Below are positions 44,261 through 51,746 of a DNA stretch of 64,000 nucleotides, in pieces; the first letter of the stretch is position 1; every line of letters begins with the position of its first letter. The notes under the pieces are model-generated. The model ran no database searches and was not told the origin of the DNA. It saw only the letters and a list, made by a program, of their open reading frames with translations. Where the stretch lies: contig NZ_CADIKB010000007.1 in the NCBI RefSeq assembly GCF_902859825.1, positions 124,001 through 188,000 of the forward strand, written 5' to 3'. The position numbers and the translations under genes are program-made. The stretch is from Paraburkholderia phenoliruptrix (GTDB lineage: Bacteria; Pseudomonadota; Gammaproteobacteria; Burkholderiales; Burkholderiaceae).

Positions 44261-44568
44261 GAGGACGTCATCAACGGAAAATGCCGAGTCGCAATTCCAG
44301 CGGGCGAGAAGAGTCGCGCCGGCCGTAATGAGAATGTAGGGAATACACAACGGTGCCATCAACGGTAACATGGCGTGGCGTGGCTTTTGGCGGATAGCAG
44401 TGTTTATCCTGATACCGCTCAAAGCCGTTCGCCTGCAGCATCCGGCGCCCCCGGCGCGGCTCGACCGCGCCTGAGCGTTTGCCTGTGGCATCTGCCTCTT
44501 CCCCGGCGGATCGTTTCAACTGCCAGATCGCCGCTGGCCTCGGCGGCGTGGGCTTATCAGAGAATGTC
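44261..44568. other. Divergent intergenic region between GNAT and MHS carrier genes
   Basis: About 310 bp holding both outward promoters. I see no gene, no strong hairpin and no confident promoter pair. Confidence 0.5.
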
Positions 44569-45870
44569 ATGTCAACAGCGTCCCACGCTATTTCTTCCGC
44601 GGAAGAATCCAAGGTCAAGACAGTGTTCCGCGTAGTCAGCGGCAACTTTCTTGAAATGTACGACTTCATGGTCTACGGCTACTACGCCTCCGCGATTGCC
44701 AGGACCTATTTTCCGAGCGGCAGCGACTTCGCCTCGCTCATGCTGTCGCTTTCCGTGTTCGGCGCGGGCTTCCTGATGCGTCCGCTCGGCGCAATCGTCC
44801 TCGGCGCGTACATCGACCATTACGGCCGGCGCAAGGGGCTGATCCTCACGCTCGGCCTGATGGCGCTCGGCACACTCACGGTGGCATCCATTCCAGGCTA
44901 CGCGACGATCGGCCTCGTGGCGCCCGTGCTGGTGCTCCTCGGCCGGCTGCTGCAAGGCTTTTCGGCGGGCGTCGAGCTGGGCGGCGTGTCGGTGTATCTG
45001 TCAGAAATCGCGACCAAGGGCAACAAGGGCTTCTATTGCGCGTGGCAGTCGGGCAGCCAGCAGGTCGCCGTGGTATTCGCGGCGCTGCTCGGCGTGATGC
45101 TCAACAAGGCGCTGCCCGCCGACCAGATGAGCGCCTGGGGCTGGCGCGTGCCGTTCCTGATCGGCTGCCTGATCGTGCCCTTCCTGTTCCTGATTCGCCG
45201 TTCGCTGAAGGAAACCGAGGAATTCTCCGCGCGCAAGCATCGCCCGGGCATGGGCGAGATCATGAAGAGCATGGCCGCGAACTGGGTCACGGTGCTGGGC
45301 GGCATGGGCATGGTCATCATGACGACCGTGTCGTTCTACATGATCACCGCTTATACGCCGACCTTCGGCAAGGAAGTGCTGAAGCTCTCGGCCATCGATA
45401 CGCTCGTCGTCACCGTCTGTATCGGTTTGTCGAACCTGATCTGGCTGCCGCTCGCAGGCGCGCTGTCGGATCGCATCGGGCGCCGTCCGGTGTTGCTGGC
45501 CTTCACGGCGCTCACCATTGTCAGCGCTTATCCGGCGCTGCAGTGGCTCGTCGCCGAGCCGTCGTTCGCGCGTCTCCTCATAGTCGAGCTGTGGCTGTCG
45601 TTCCTGTACGGCAGCTATAACGGCGCGATGGTGGTCGCGCTCACCGAAGTGATGCCGGTCGCCGTGCGCACCGCGGGTTTCTCGCTGGCCTACAGCCTTG
45701 CGACGACGATCGGCGGCTTCACGCCGGCCATCTCCACGCTGCTGATCCATTCCACCGGCAACAAGGCCGCGCCGGGTCTGTTCCTCGGCGTCGCGGCCAT
45801 CTGCGGATTGATCGCGACGCTCGTGCTGTACCGCACGCCTGAATCGCGCGATCAATACAAAAGCGCGTGA
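44569..45870 (+). CDS. MFS transporter, MHS family, citrate/tricarballylate:H+ symporter-like
   Basis: A 433-residue twelve-helix carrier. The N-terminal [20 protein letters not shown] and the loop DHYGRRKGL are characteristic of the metabolite:H+ symporters, closest in pattern to CitA and TcuC. It should import citrate or a similar tricarboxylate, or possibly another carboxylate. Start at 44569 ([10 protein letters not shown]). It is a single-gene unit closed by a strong terminator. Confidence 0.88.
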   Translation: MSTASHAISSAEESKVKTVFRVVSGNFLEMYDFMVYGYYASAIARTYFPSGSDFASLMLSLSVFGAGFLMRPLGAIVLGAYIDHYGRRKGLILTLGLMALGTLTVASIPGYATIGLVAPVLVLLGRLLQGFSAGVELGGVSVYLSEIATKGNKGFYCAWQSGSQQVAVVFAALLGVMLNKALPADQMSAWGWRVPFLIGCLIVPFLFLIRRSLKETEEFSARKHRPGMGEIMKSMAANWVTVLGGMGMVIMTTVSFYMITAYTPTFGKEVLKLSAIDTLVVTVCIGLSNLIWLPLAGALSDRIGRRPVLLAFTALTIVSAYPALQWLVAEPSFARLLIVELWLSFLYGSYNGAMVVALTEVMPVAVRTAGFSLAYSLATTIGGFTPAISTLLIHSTGNKAAPGLFLGVAAICGLIATLVLYRTPESRDQYKSA

Positions 45871-45964
45871 TGGAGCGCGCGGCTGCCGCTTGCGGCGCTG
45901 GCGCGCCCATGCAAAGAACCCTGCGCTGCCGACAGCGCGGGGTCGACTGAGTCGATCACTGAAG

Positions 45965-45997
45965 CCCTGCACGCATATCGCGCTGCAGGGTTTTTTT
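45965..45997 (+). terminator. Rho-independent terminator after the MHS carrier gene
   Basis: Stem arms CCCTGCA and TGCAGGG with a 12-nt loop partly able to pair (GCGATAT-like centre), followed by seven T. Confidence 0.9.
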
Positions 45998-46032
45998 CGA
46001 GCGGCGCAAGCGCGGCGGCGGATTTCCGGCGG

Positions 46033-47880
46033 CTAAGCTCGCCTCACGCTGGCGGCCACCGTCTCGACCACCTCGCGCCACGCGCCGGGGCGGGGTTGAC
46101 GCACGAGCGTCGCGCTCGCGTACCAGGCGCTGCGCGCGTTGTCGGAACACCAGCGCCAGTCCGGCGCGAACGGCAGCATCAGCCATAGCGGCTTGCCGAG
46201 CGCGCCCGCCAGATGGGCAATCGACGTATCGATCGACACCACCGCATCCAGCCGCTCGATGATCGCGGCGGTATCGGCAAAGTCGCCGATCCGCCCGTCG
46301 AAGCGATGAATTCGACACGCGTGCGGATGCGCGTCCAACGCCGCGCGTTCCTGCGCGCTCAGATCCGGCTGCAGCACGATCCAGTCGATGCCTTCCAGCG
46401 CGAAAAGCGGATCGAGTGCCGCAAGCGGCATCGAGCGCGTTTCGTTCTGCTGGATGCGCCCCGACCATGCGAGCCCGATCTTGCGCTTTGCCTGACCGCC
46501 CAGCGAGCCGCGCCATTTGCGCCGATAGGCGGGCGGCGCGCTCAGGTAGGGCGTGCGCTCGGGAATCGTCCCGGCCGTCGTGCCGAGCGCAAGCGGCAAG
46601 CTCAGCAGCGGGCATTGAACGTCGGCTGCGGGGCGCGGCGCGCCGCGCGAAATCAGTGTCACGCGCCACGCCTCGGCGACGGGCTCGAGGAGCGGCACGA
46701 GCGCCGGCTGCACTTCGAGCACCACGCGCGCCGCACGCTGCGCCGCGAACGGGACGAAGCGCACGAACTGCAAGGTATCGCCGAAGCCCTGTTCCGCGTG
46801 GATCAGCAGCGTGCGCTGGGCAAGCGGCTCGCCGTGCCAGCGCGGCAGTGTCTCGATAGCCGGTTCGGCGACGGTTTGCAGACGCCATTCGTATTCGGGC
46901 AGGCCGCGCGCGAAATCGCCCAATGCAAGCCAGGCCAGCGCGCGGTTCATATGCGCGGAGGCGAGATCGGGCTGCAGGCGCAACGCCTGATCGAATGCGC
47001 GCAGGGCGGTGGCGTGCGCGCCCAGCCCCTGATGCGCGCTGCCGAGGCAGAGCCACGCGAGCGCGAATTGCGGATCGAGCCCGACCGAGCGTTCCAGGTA
47101 AGGAATGGCCTCTGTGTGGCGCCCGAGCGCGGCCAGCGCGTTGCCCATGCCGAAGATGGCGGGCGGCAGATTCGGCTGCAAGGCGAGCGCGGCTTCGAAC
47201 GACGCGACCGCTTGCGCGTGACGACCCGTCGCGTCGAACGTATTGGCAAGGTTGAAGTGCGCGGCGACGAAACGCGGCTCCGCGGCCAGCGCAGCCTCGA
47301 AACAGGGGATGGCTTCGTCCGCGCGGCCGAGCGCATTGAGCGACATGCCCATGTTGTTGAGCGCGCCGGCGTGGCCGGGGCGCAACTCCAGCGTGCGCCG
47401 GAACGAGGCAATGGCTTCCTCGTGACGCCCGAGCGCGTGCAGCGCGTTGCCGAGGTTGTTGTGCGACGAGGCGTCGTCCGGTTGCAGGCGCAACGAACGG
47501 CGAAACGCGTCCGCGGCGTCCTCGTGACGGCCCGCCGCCGCGTAGGCATTGCCGAGGTTGTAATGCGCCATGGGGAACGACGGCGCCAGTGTCAGCGCGT
47601 TGCGAAACTGCGCGATGGCTTCGTCGATCTGGCCGAGCGCCTTCAGCGCATTGCCGAGGTTCAACTGCAGCGCGGCGTCCTGCGGGCGCAGATTGACCGC
47701 GCGCCGCACCAGCTCGGCGGCTTCGGCGTGCTGGCCCTGCTGGTGGCGCAATACGCCCAGCAGATGCAGCGCGTCGACGTGCGCGGGATTGCCGTCGAGC
47801 GTCGCGCGGTAGCCGCGTTCGGCGTCGTCGAGGCGGCCGTCACGATGCGCCGCGAAAGCGCGGTCAAATACAGGTTGCAT
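46033..47880 (-). CDS. TPR protein with C-terminal glycosyltransferase-9-like domain
   Basis: A 615-residue protein. About nine to ten tetratricopeptide repeats fill residues 10-350 (consensus blocks such as AHYNLGNAYAAAGRHEDA). The rest resembles the GT9/heptosyltransferase-like domain often joined to TPRs in this group (LLIHAEQGFGDTLQFVRF, GLAWSGR, VSIDTSIAHLAGALG, WLMLPFAPDWRW). It could be an O-GlcNAc-transferase-like or surface sugar enzyme; the acceptor is unknown. Start at 47880 (MQPVFDRAF). Divergent from the arsR-type gene. Confidence 0.88.
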   Translation of the reverse strand: MQPVFDRAFAAHRDGRLDDAERGYRATLDGNPAHVDALHLLGVLRHQQGQHAEAAELVRRAVNLRPQDAALQLNLGNALKALGQIDEAIAQFRNALTLAPSFPMAHYNLGNAYAAAGRHEDAADAFRRSLRLQPDDASSHNNLGNALHALGRHEEAIASFRRTLELRPGHAGALNNMGMSLNALGRADEAIPCFEAALAAEPRFVAAHFNLANTFDATGRHAQAVASFEAALALQPNLPPAIFGMGNALAALGRHTEAIPYLERSVGLDPQFALAWLCLGSAHQGLGAHATALRAFDQALRLQPDLASAHMNRALAWLALGDFARGLPEYEWRLQTVAEPAIETLPRWHGEPLAQRTLLIHAEQGFGDTLQFVRFVPFAAQRAARVVLEVQPALVPLLEPVAEAWRVTLISRGAPRPAADVQCPLLSLPLALGTTAGTIPERTPYLSAPPAYRRKWRGSLGGQAKRKIGLAWSGRIQQNETRSMPLAALDPLFALEGIDWIVLQPDLSAQERAALDAHPHACRIHRFDGRIGDFADTAAIIERLDAVVSIDTSIAHLAGALGKPLWLMLPFAPDWRWCSDNARSAWYASATLVRQPRPGAWREVVETVAASVRRA

Positions 47881-47946
47881 GACGGGGATGGAATTCGGGT
47901 AAGGCGGAGGCCGCATTTTCCCACACTCGCCGCGGCTCGCCCGGTT

Positions 47947-47975
47947 TTGACCTGGTCGGCCGTTTCGCTTAACAT
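47947..47975 (+). promoter_or_regulatory. Promoter of the ArsR-CDF operon
   Basis: -35 TTGACC (47947-47952) and -10 TAACAT (47970-47975) with ideal 17-bp spacing. The -10 overlaps the palindromic operator, so a bound repressor would block RNA polymerase. Confidence 0.7.
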
Positions 47976-47994
47976 ATGAACACCTGTTCATATG
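47973..47994. promoter_or_regulatory. ArsR/SmtB-type operator palindrome
   Basis: Perfect inverted repeat, arms CATATGAACA and TGTTCATATG separated by CC. It fits the 12-2-12 ATATGAACA-type operators bound by zinc/cadmium-sensing ArsR/SmtB repressors. It overlaps the -10 box and the first possible start codon of the regulator. Confidence 0.85.
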
Positions 47995-48363
47995 TGTGCC
48001 GCCATGTTACCTACTGACGCTTCGGCGACGTCGCCGGCGGGCTTTGAACCGCCTTCCGCGGATACCCTCGTGCCGCTTGCCGATCTGTTCCGGTTGCTAG
48101 GTGACCCGACGCGCCTGCGCATCGTACTCGCCTGTGTCGACGAGCGCCGAGCGGTGGGCGCGATTGCCGACGAGCTCGGTTTGTCGCCGTCGCTCGTGAG
48201 CCATCATTTGCGGCTGCTGCGCGCGGCACGAATCGTACGGGCGCAGCGGCAAGGCAAGCAGGTGTTTTACATTGCCGCCGATCGCCATATCAGTGCGATG
48301 CTGGCCGGCATGCTCGAGCACGTCGCCGAGCCTACCCGTGACGACGCATTGGATCTGCCATGA
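47992..48363 (+). CDS. ArsR/SmtB-family metalloregulator
   Basis: A 123-residue winged-helix repressor with LFRLLGDPTRLRIVLAC and the recognition helix LSPSLVSHHLRLLRAA. It should release the palindromic operator when it binds metal. The C-terminal helix carries HISAMLAGMLEHVAEP, with an Asp/His-like set that could be the alpha5 zinc site of SmtB/CzrA types; a Cys pair of the alpha3 site is not evident. Starts at 47992 (inside the operator) or 48004 (MLPTDAS) are possible, and neither has a Shine-Dalgarno. It overlaps the exporter gene by ATGA. Confidence 0.9.
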   Translation: MCAAMLPTDASATSPAGFEPPSADTLVPLADLFRLLGDPTRLRIVLACVDERRAVGAIADELGLSPSLVSHHLRLLRAARIVRAQRQGKQVFYIAADRHISAMLAGMLEHVAEPTRDDALDLP

Positions 48364-49613
48364 AGAAAATCGAACAACGAGAAGACGAGCACGCACCGGT
48401 GTCGGTGGGCGCGCTGGAAAGCGGGGGGCCGGGCCGCAGTCCCGCAGGCGAGGGCGGGCGTGAGGGCGGGCAGGACGGCAGTCGCGGCGGCCACGCGCTC
48501 GACCATAACCACGATCAAGGCCGCGACCATGGTCACAACTGCGGCCACGGCCATAGCCATGACCACGGGCAGGGCCACGAGCGCAATGAAGGCCGCGAGC
48601 ATACCCACGACCACGACCACGACCACGGGCACGGGCACGGGCACAGCCACGGCTACAACGAGGGCCACAACCACGACCACAGCCATAACCACGCCGGTGG
48701 CCACGGCCACCACCATCACCACCACGCGCCCGTCGCCGGCCATGGCTTCGCCTTCGCGCTGGCGGTCGCGCTGAACGTCGCGATCGTCGTCATTCAGGCC
48801 GTGTACGGCGTGCTCGCGCATTCCACCGCGCTGCTCGCCGACGCCGGCCACAATCTCTCCGACGTGCTCGGCCTGCTACTCGCCTGGGGCGCCGCCTGGC
48901 TCGCCACACGCCGTCCTTCCGCGCGCTACACGTTCGGCTACGGCAGCTCGTCGATTCTCGCGTCGCTGGCCAATGCGGCGCTGCTGCTGTTTGCGTGCGG
49001 CGTGATCGTCGCCGAGGCGATCGGCCGCCTCATGAAGCCGGCGCCCGTCGGCGGGCTCGCGGTGTTCGTCGTCGCGGCCGTGGGCATGGTCGTCAACGGG
49101 CTGTCCGCCTGTCTCTTCATGCGCGGCCAGAAGGAAGACCTGAACATTCGCGGCGCCTTCCTCCATATGGCTGCCGATGCAGGCGTGTCCGCGGCGGTGG
49201 CGATCAGCGGGCTCGTGATTCTCTACACCAACTGGAGCTGGCTCGACCCGCTGATGAGCCTGCTCGTGGTCGCGGTCGTCGTCTACGGGACGTGGGGCCT
49301 GCTGCGCGACTCGGTGCGCCTCGCGCTCAATGCGGTGCCGTCGGGCGTCGACGTCGAGCGCATTCGCGACTATCTCGCCGACCAGCCGGGCGTCGAGGAC
49401 GTGCACGATCTGCACATCTGGGCGCTGTCGACCACGGGCAATGCGCTCAGCGCGCATCTGGTGATGCCGGCGGGCCATCCCGGCGACGAGCAGCTCGACG
49501 GCATCGTCGTCGTCTTGCGCGAACGCTTTTCGATGCAGCACGCGACGCTGCAAGTGGACCTCGGCACCACCGATCATCGTTGCGCGATGGATCGCCCGTC
49601 TGCCGCGCACTGA
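48360..49613 (+). CDS. CDF-family zinc/cation exporter with very His-rich N-terminus
   Basis: A 417-residue cation diffusion facilitator of the CzcD/ZitB type. Six helices start near residue 130. The metal site residues appear as ADAGHNLSD (helix 2) and HMAADAG (helix 5), the His/Asp pattern of zinc-selective members. The C-terminal cytoplasmic domain has VEDVHDLHIWAL. The N-terminal 129 residues contain about 33 His, mostly as HD/HG/HN/HS pairs and a run of six, far more than typical relatives. It is cotranscribed with the ArsR repressor and should protect against excess Zn2+ or a similar metal. Confidence 0.93.
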   Translation: MKKIEQREDEHAPVSVGALESGGPGRSPAGEGGREGGQDGSRGGHALDHNHDQGRDHGHNCGHGHSHDHGQGHERNEGREHTHDHDHDHGHGHGHSHGYNEGHNHDHSHNHAGGHGHHHHHHAPVAGHGFAFALAVALNVAIVVIQAVYGVLAHSTALLADAGHNLSDVLGLLLAWGAAWLATRRPSARYTFGYGSSSILASLANAALLLFACGVIVAEAIGRLMKPAPVGGLAVFVVAAVGMVVNGLSACLFMRGQKEDLNIRGAFLHMAADAGVSAAVAISGLVILYTNWSWLDPLMSLLVVAVVVYGTWGLLRDSVRLALNAVPSGVDVERIRDYLADQPGVEDVHDLHIWALSTTGNALSAHLVMPAGHPGDEQLDGIVVVLRERFSMQHATLQVDLGTTDHRCAMDRPSAAH

Positions 49614-49739
49614 ACCGGGCACGCGCGCAGCCGCGCGACCCGCGCTATGCGCGATACGCCTCGCAATTGATGCAGTGCGCCGTCCGGCGCACGGGCGCGG
49701 GCGTACACTAGAGCGCACTGTGCTCTGCGGAGTTTTCGC

Positions 49740-51467
49740 ATGGACGCTGCCGCTAACCATGAGGCGCCGGTGCTGATCGTCGGGGCGGGGCCGACCGGCC
49801 TGGCCGCCGCCATGACCCTCGCGCGCGCTCGCATTCCCGTGCGCCTCGTCGACCGTGCAATGCAGCCGAACCGCTACTCGCGCGCTATCGGCATTCAGGC
49901 GCGCACGCTCGAACTGCTGGAGCAGCATCGGCTGGCCGAGCGCTTTCTCGAACTCGGCCATCGCGCGCGCGTGGCCAATCTGTTTTCAAACGGCATGCGC
50001 CTCGCGCAGCTCGACTTCGATCCGCTGCACACGCGTTATCCGTATCTGCTGTTTCTCGATCAGTCGGTGACCGAGCGTCTTCTGACCGAACATCTCGCGA
50101 CGCTCGGCGTGACGATCGAGCGAGGCGTCGAACTCACGATGTTCTCGCAAGGCTCGGCCGGCGTGCAGGCGACGCTGCGGCGCGCCGACGGTCACACGGA
50201 AACGCTGCGTCCGTCCTATATGATCGCCGCCGACGGCGCGCACAGTCTGATTCGCCACGGGCTCGGCCTCGACTTCGAGGGCAAGACGCTCGAGCAGACC
50301 TTCCTGCTCGCCGACGTGCATGCCGAAACCGATTGGCCCGAAGACGAGTTCCACATCTTCGCTTCCGGCGAAGGCCTCGTCGCGCTCTTCCCGATGGGGC
50401 ACGGGCGGCATCGGCTGATCGCGGATCACGCCGTCGAGCCCGCACCGCAGCCCGCCGCGCCGCCGTCGCCGGTGGTGCTCGGCGAGCCGCCGCTTTCCCG
50501 CATGCGCACGCCGTCGCTCGAGGAATGCAAGGCGCTGCTCGCGAGGCGCGTGCATGAACGCGTCGACGTGTCGGACCTCGCGTGGTCCTCCTACTTCCAT
50601 GTGAACAGCCGGATGGTGGAGCGCCTGCGCGTCGGCCGCGTGTTTCTGGCCGGCGACGCCGCGCACGTGCACAGTCCGGCCGGCGCGCAAGGCATGAACA
50701 CCGGCATTCAGGAGGCGTTCAATCTCGGCTGGAAGCTCGCGCGCGTACTGAAGGGCGCGGCGCCCGATCGGCTGCTCGACACCTATCATCTGGAGCGGCA
50801 TCCGATAGAGCGCGATGTGCTGCGGCAAACCGGCTTCATCACGCAGATGGCTGAGGCGGACCACGGGCCGCTCAAGCTGCTGCGCGAGCGCGTGATGCCG
50901 GTTCTCGCCGCGCTCGGCCCGCTGCGCGATGCCGCGCGGCTCACCATCAGCGAGTTGTCGATCCAGTACCGGCGCAGTCCGCTCACGCTCGAACGTGTGC
51001 TCGACGGCGGACCGCGCGCGGGCGAACGCGCGCCGGATGCGGTGGTGCATGTGGTCGACGGTCCGCTCGGACGCGCGCCGGGCATCGGCTGTATTTACGA
51101 TCTGCACGATCCCGCGTTCTTTTCGCTCTTTCTGCTGGTGCCGCCGCTGCCCGTCGACGGCAAGCCGCTCGACCCCGATGCAAAGCACGAGCCGCCGCCC
51201 GACGCCGAACTCGAGCGTCTCAGCGTGGAAATGGAGCGTTTGCTGCCGGGCGCCGTGCGCATCTGGCGCGTGACGGATACCACAGGCGACGGCGGGCCGT
51301 CGCTGGCCGAATCGTACGGACGCACGCGGCCGTCGTTCTATCTGCTGAGGCCGGACGGCTACATCAGCGCACGCGGGCGCACCGGCTCGGACCTGAACGG
51401 CCTGCTGCAGCACTGCGAAACATGGTTCACGGTGGGCGGACAGATACCTGAGCAGGCGGCCTTGTAA
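49740..51467 (+). CDS. FAD-dependent aromatic monooxygenase-like protein (PheA/TfdB/MhpA group)
   Basis: A 575-residue flavoprotein. FAD motifs are VLIVGAGPTGLAAAMTLA near residue 11, ADGAHSLIR near 165 and LAGDAAHVHSPAGAQGMNTG near 300. The C-terminal ~170 residues correspond to the thioredoxin-like domain of phenol hydroxylase-type enzymes. The substrate is probably an aromatic hydroxyl compound but cannot be named. No catabolic partners adjoin it. It is convergent with the fds operon. Confidence 0.88.
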   Translation: MDAAANHEAPVLIVGAGPTGLAAAMTLARARIPVRLVDRAMQPNRYSRAIGIQARTLELLEQHRLAERFLELGHRARVANLFSNGMRLAQLDFDPLHTRYPYLLFLDQSVTERLLTEHLATLGVTIERGVELTMFSQGSAGVQATLRRADGHTETLRPSYMIAADGAHSLIRHGLGLDFEGKTLEQTFLLADVHAETDWPEDEFHIFASGEGLVALFPMGHGRHRLIADHAVEPAPQPAAPPSPVVLGEPPLSRMRTPSLEECKALLARRVHERVDVSDLAWSSYFHVNSRMVERLRVGRVFLAGDAAHVHSPAGAQGMNTGIQEAFNLGWKLARVLKGAAPDRLLDTYHLERHPIERDVLRQTGFITQMAEADHGPLKLLRERVMPVLAALGPLRDAARLTISELSIQYRRSPLTLERVLDGGPRAGERAPDAVVHVVDGPLGRAPGIGCIYDLHDPAFFSLFLLVPPLPVDGKPLDPDAKHEPPPDAELERLSVEMERLLPGAVRIWRVTDTTGDGGPSLAESYGRTRPSFYLLRPDGYISARGRTGSDLNGLLQHCETWFTVGGQIPEQAAL

Positions 51468-51483
51468 GCGGCCGCCCGCGCGA

Positions 51484-51738
51484 TCAGGCGATGGACGGCT
51501 CCGTGGCCGGCGTGAGGCGCTCGCGGTTTTTCACGAGCGCCTCTTTGACGATTGCCGACATCTCGATGCCGCCCGCTTGCGGCGCATCGAGCGACGCGAG
51601 CAGCGCGCGCCGCATGCGCGGCTCCCAGAAACGGCGGATGTGATCGGCCACACCGTTGACGGCTTCTTCGTGATCCGGCATCGAAGCGAAGAAGTCGCCG
51701 ATGCGGTTTGCCATGTCGATCAGATTCTGAGTGTCCAT
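51484..51738 (-). CDS. fdsD: NAD-dependent formate dehydrogenase delta subunit
   Basis: An 84-residue protein with MDTQNLIDMANRIGDFF and HIRRFWEPRMRR, the pattern of FdsD. The delta subunit is needed for a stable active Fds complex. Start at 51738. It begins 8 bp after fdsA, whereas in Cupriavidus necator fdsC lies between fdsA and fdsD. It is the last gene of the operon. Confidence 0.92.
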   Translation of the reverse strand: MDTQNLIDMANRIGDFFASMPDHEEAVNGVADHIRRFWEPRMRRALLASLDAPQAGGIEMSAIVKEALVKNRERLTPATEPSIA

Positions 51739-51746
51739 GGCTCGCC

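Noticed and set aside
48480-48740. Repeat array or CRISPR-like pattern
   Set aside because: The repetitiveness comes from codons for His with Asp, Gly, Asn and Ser in the exporter head. There are no constant repeats with unique spacers.
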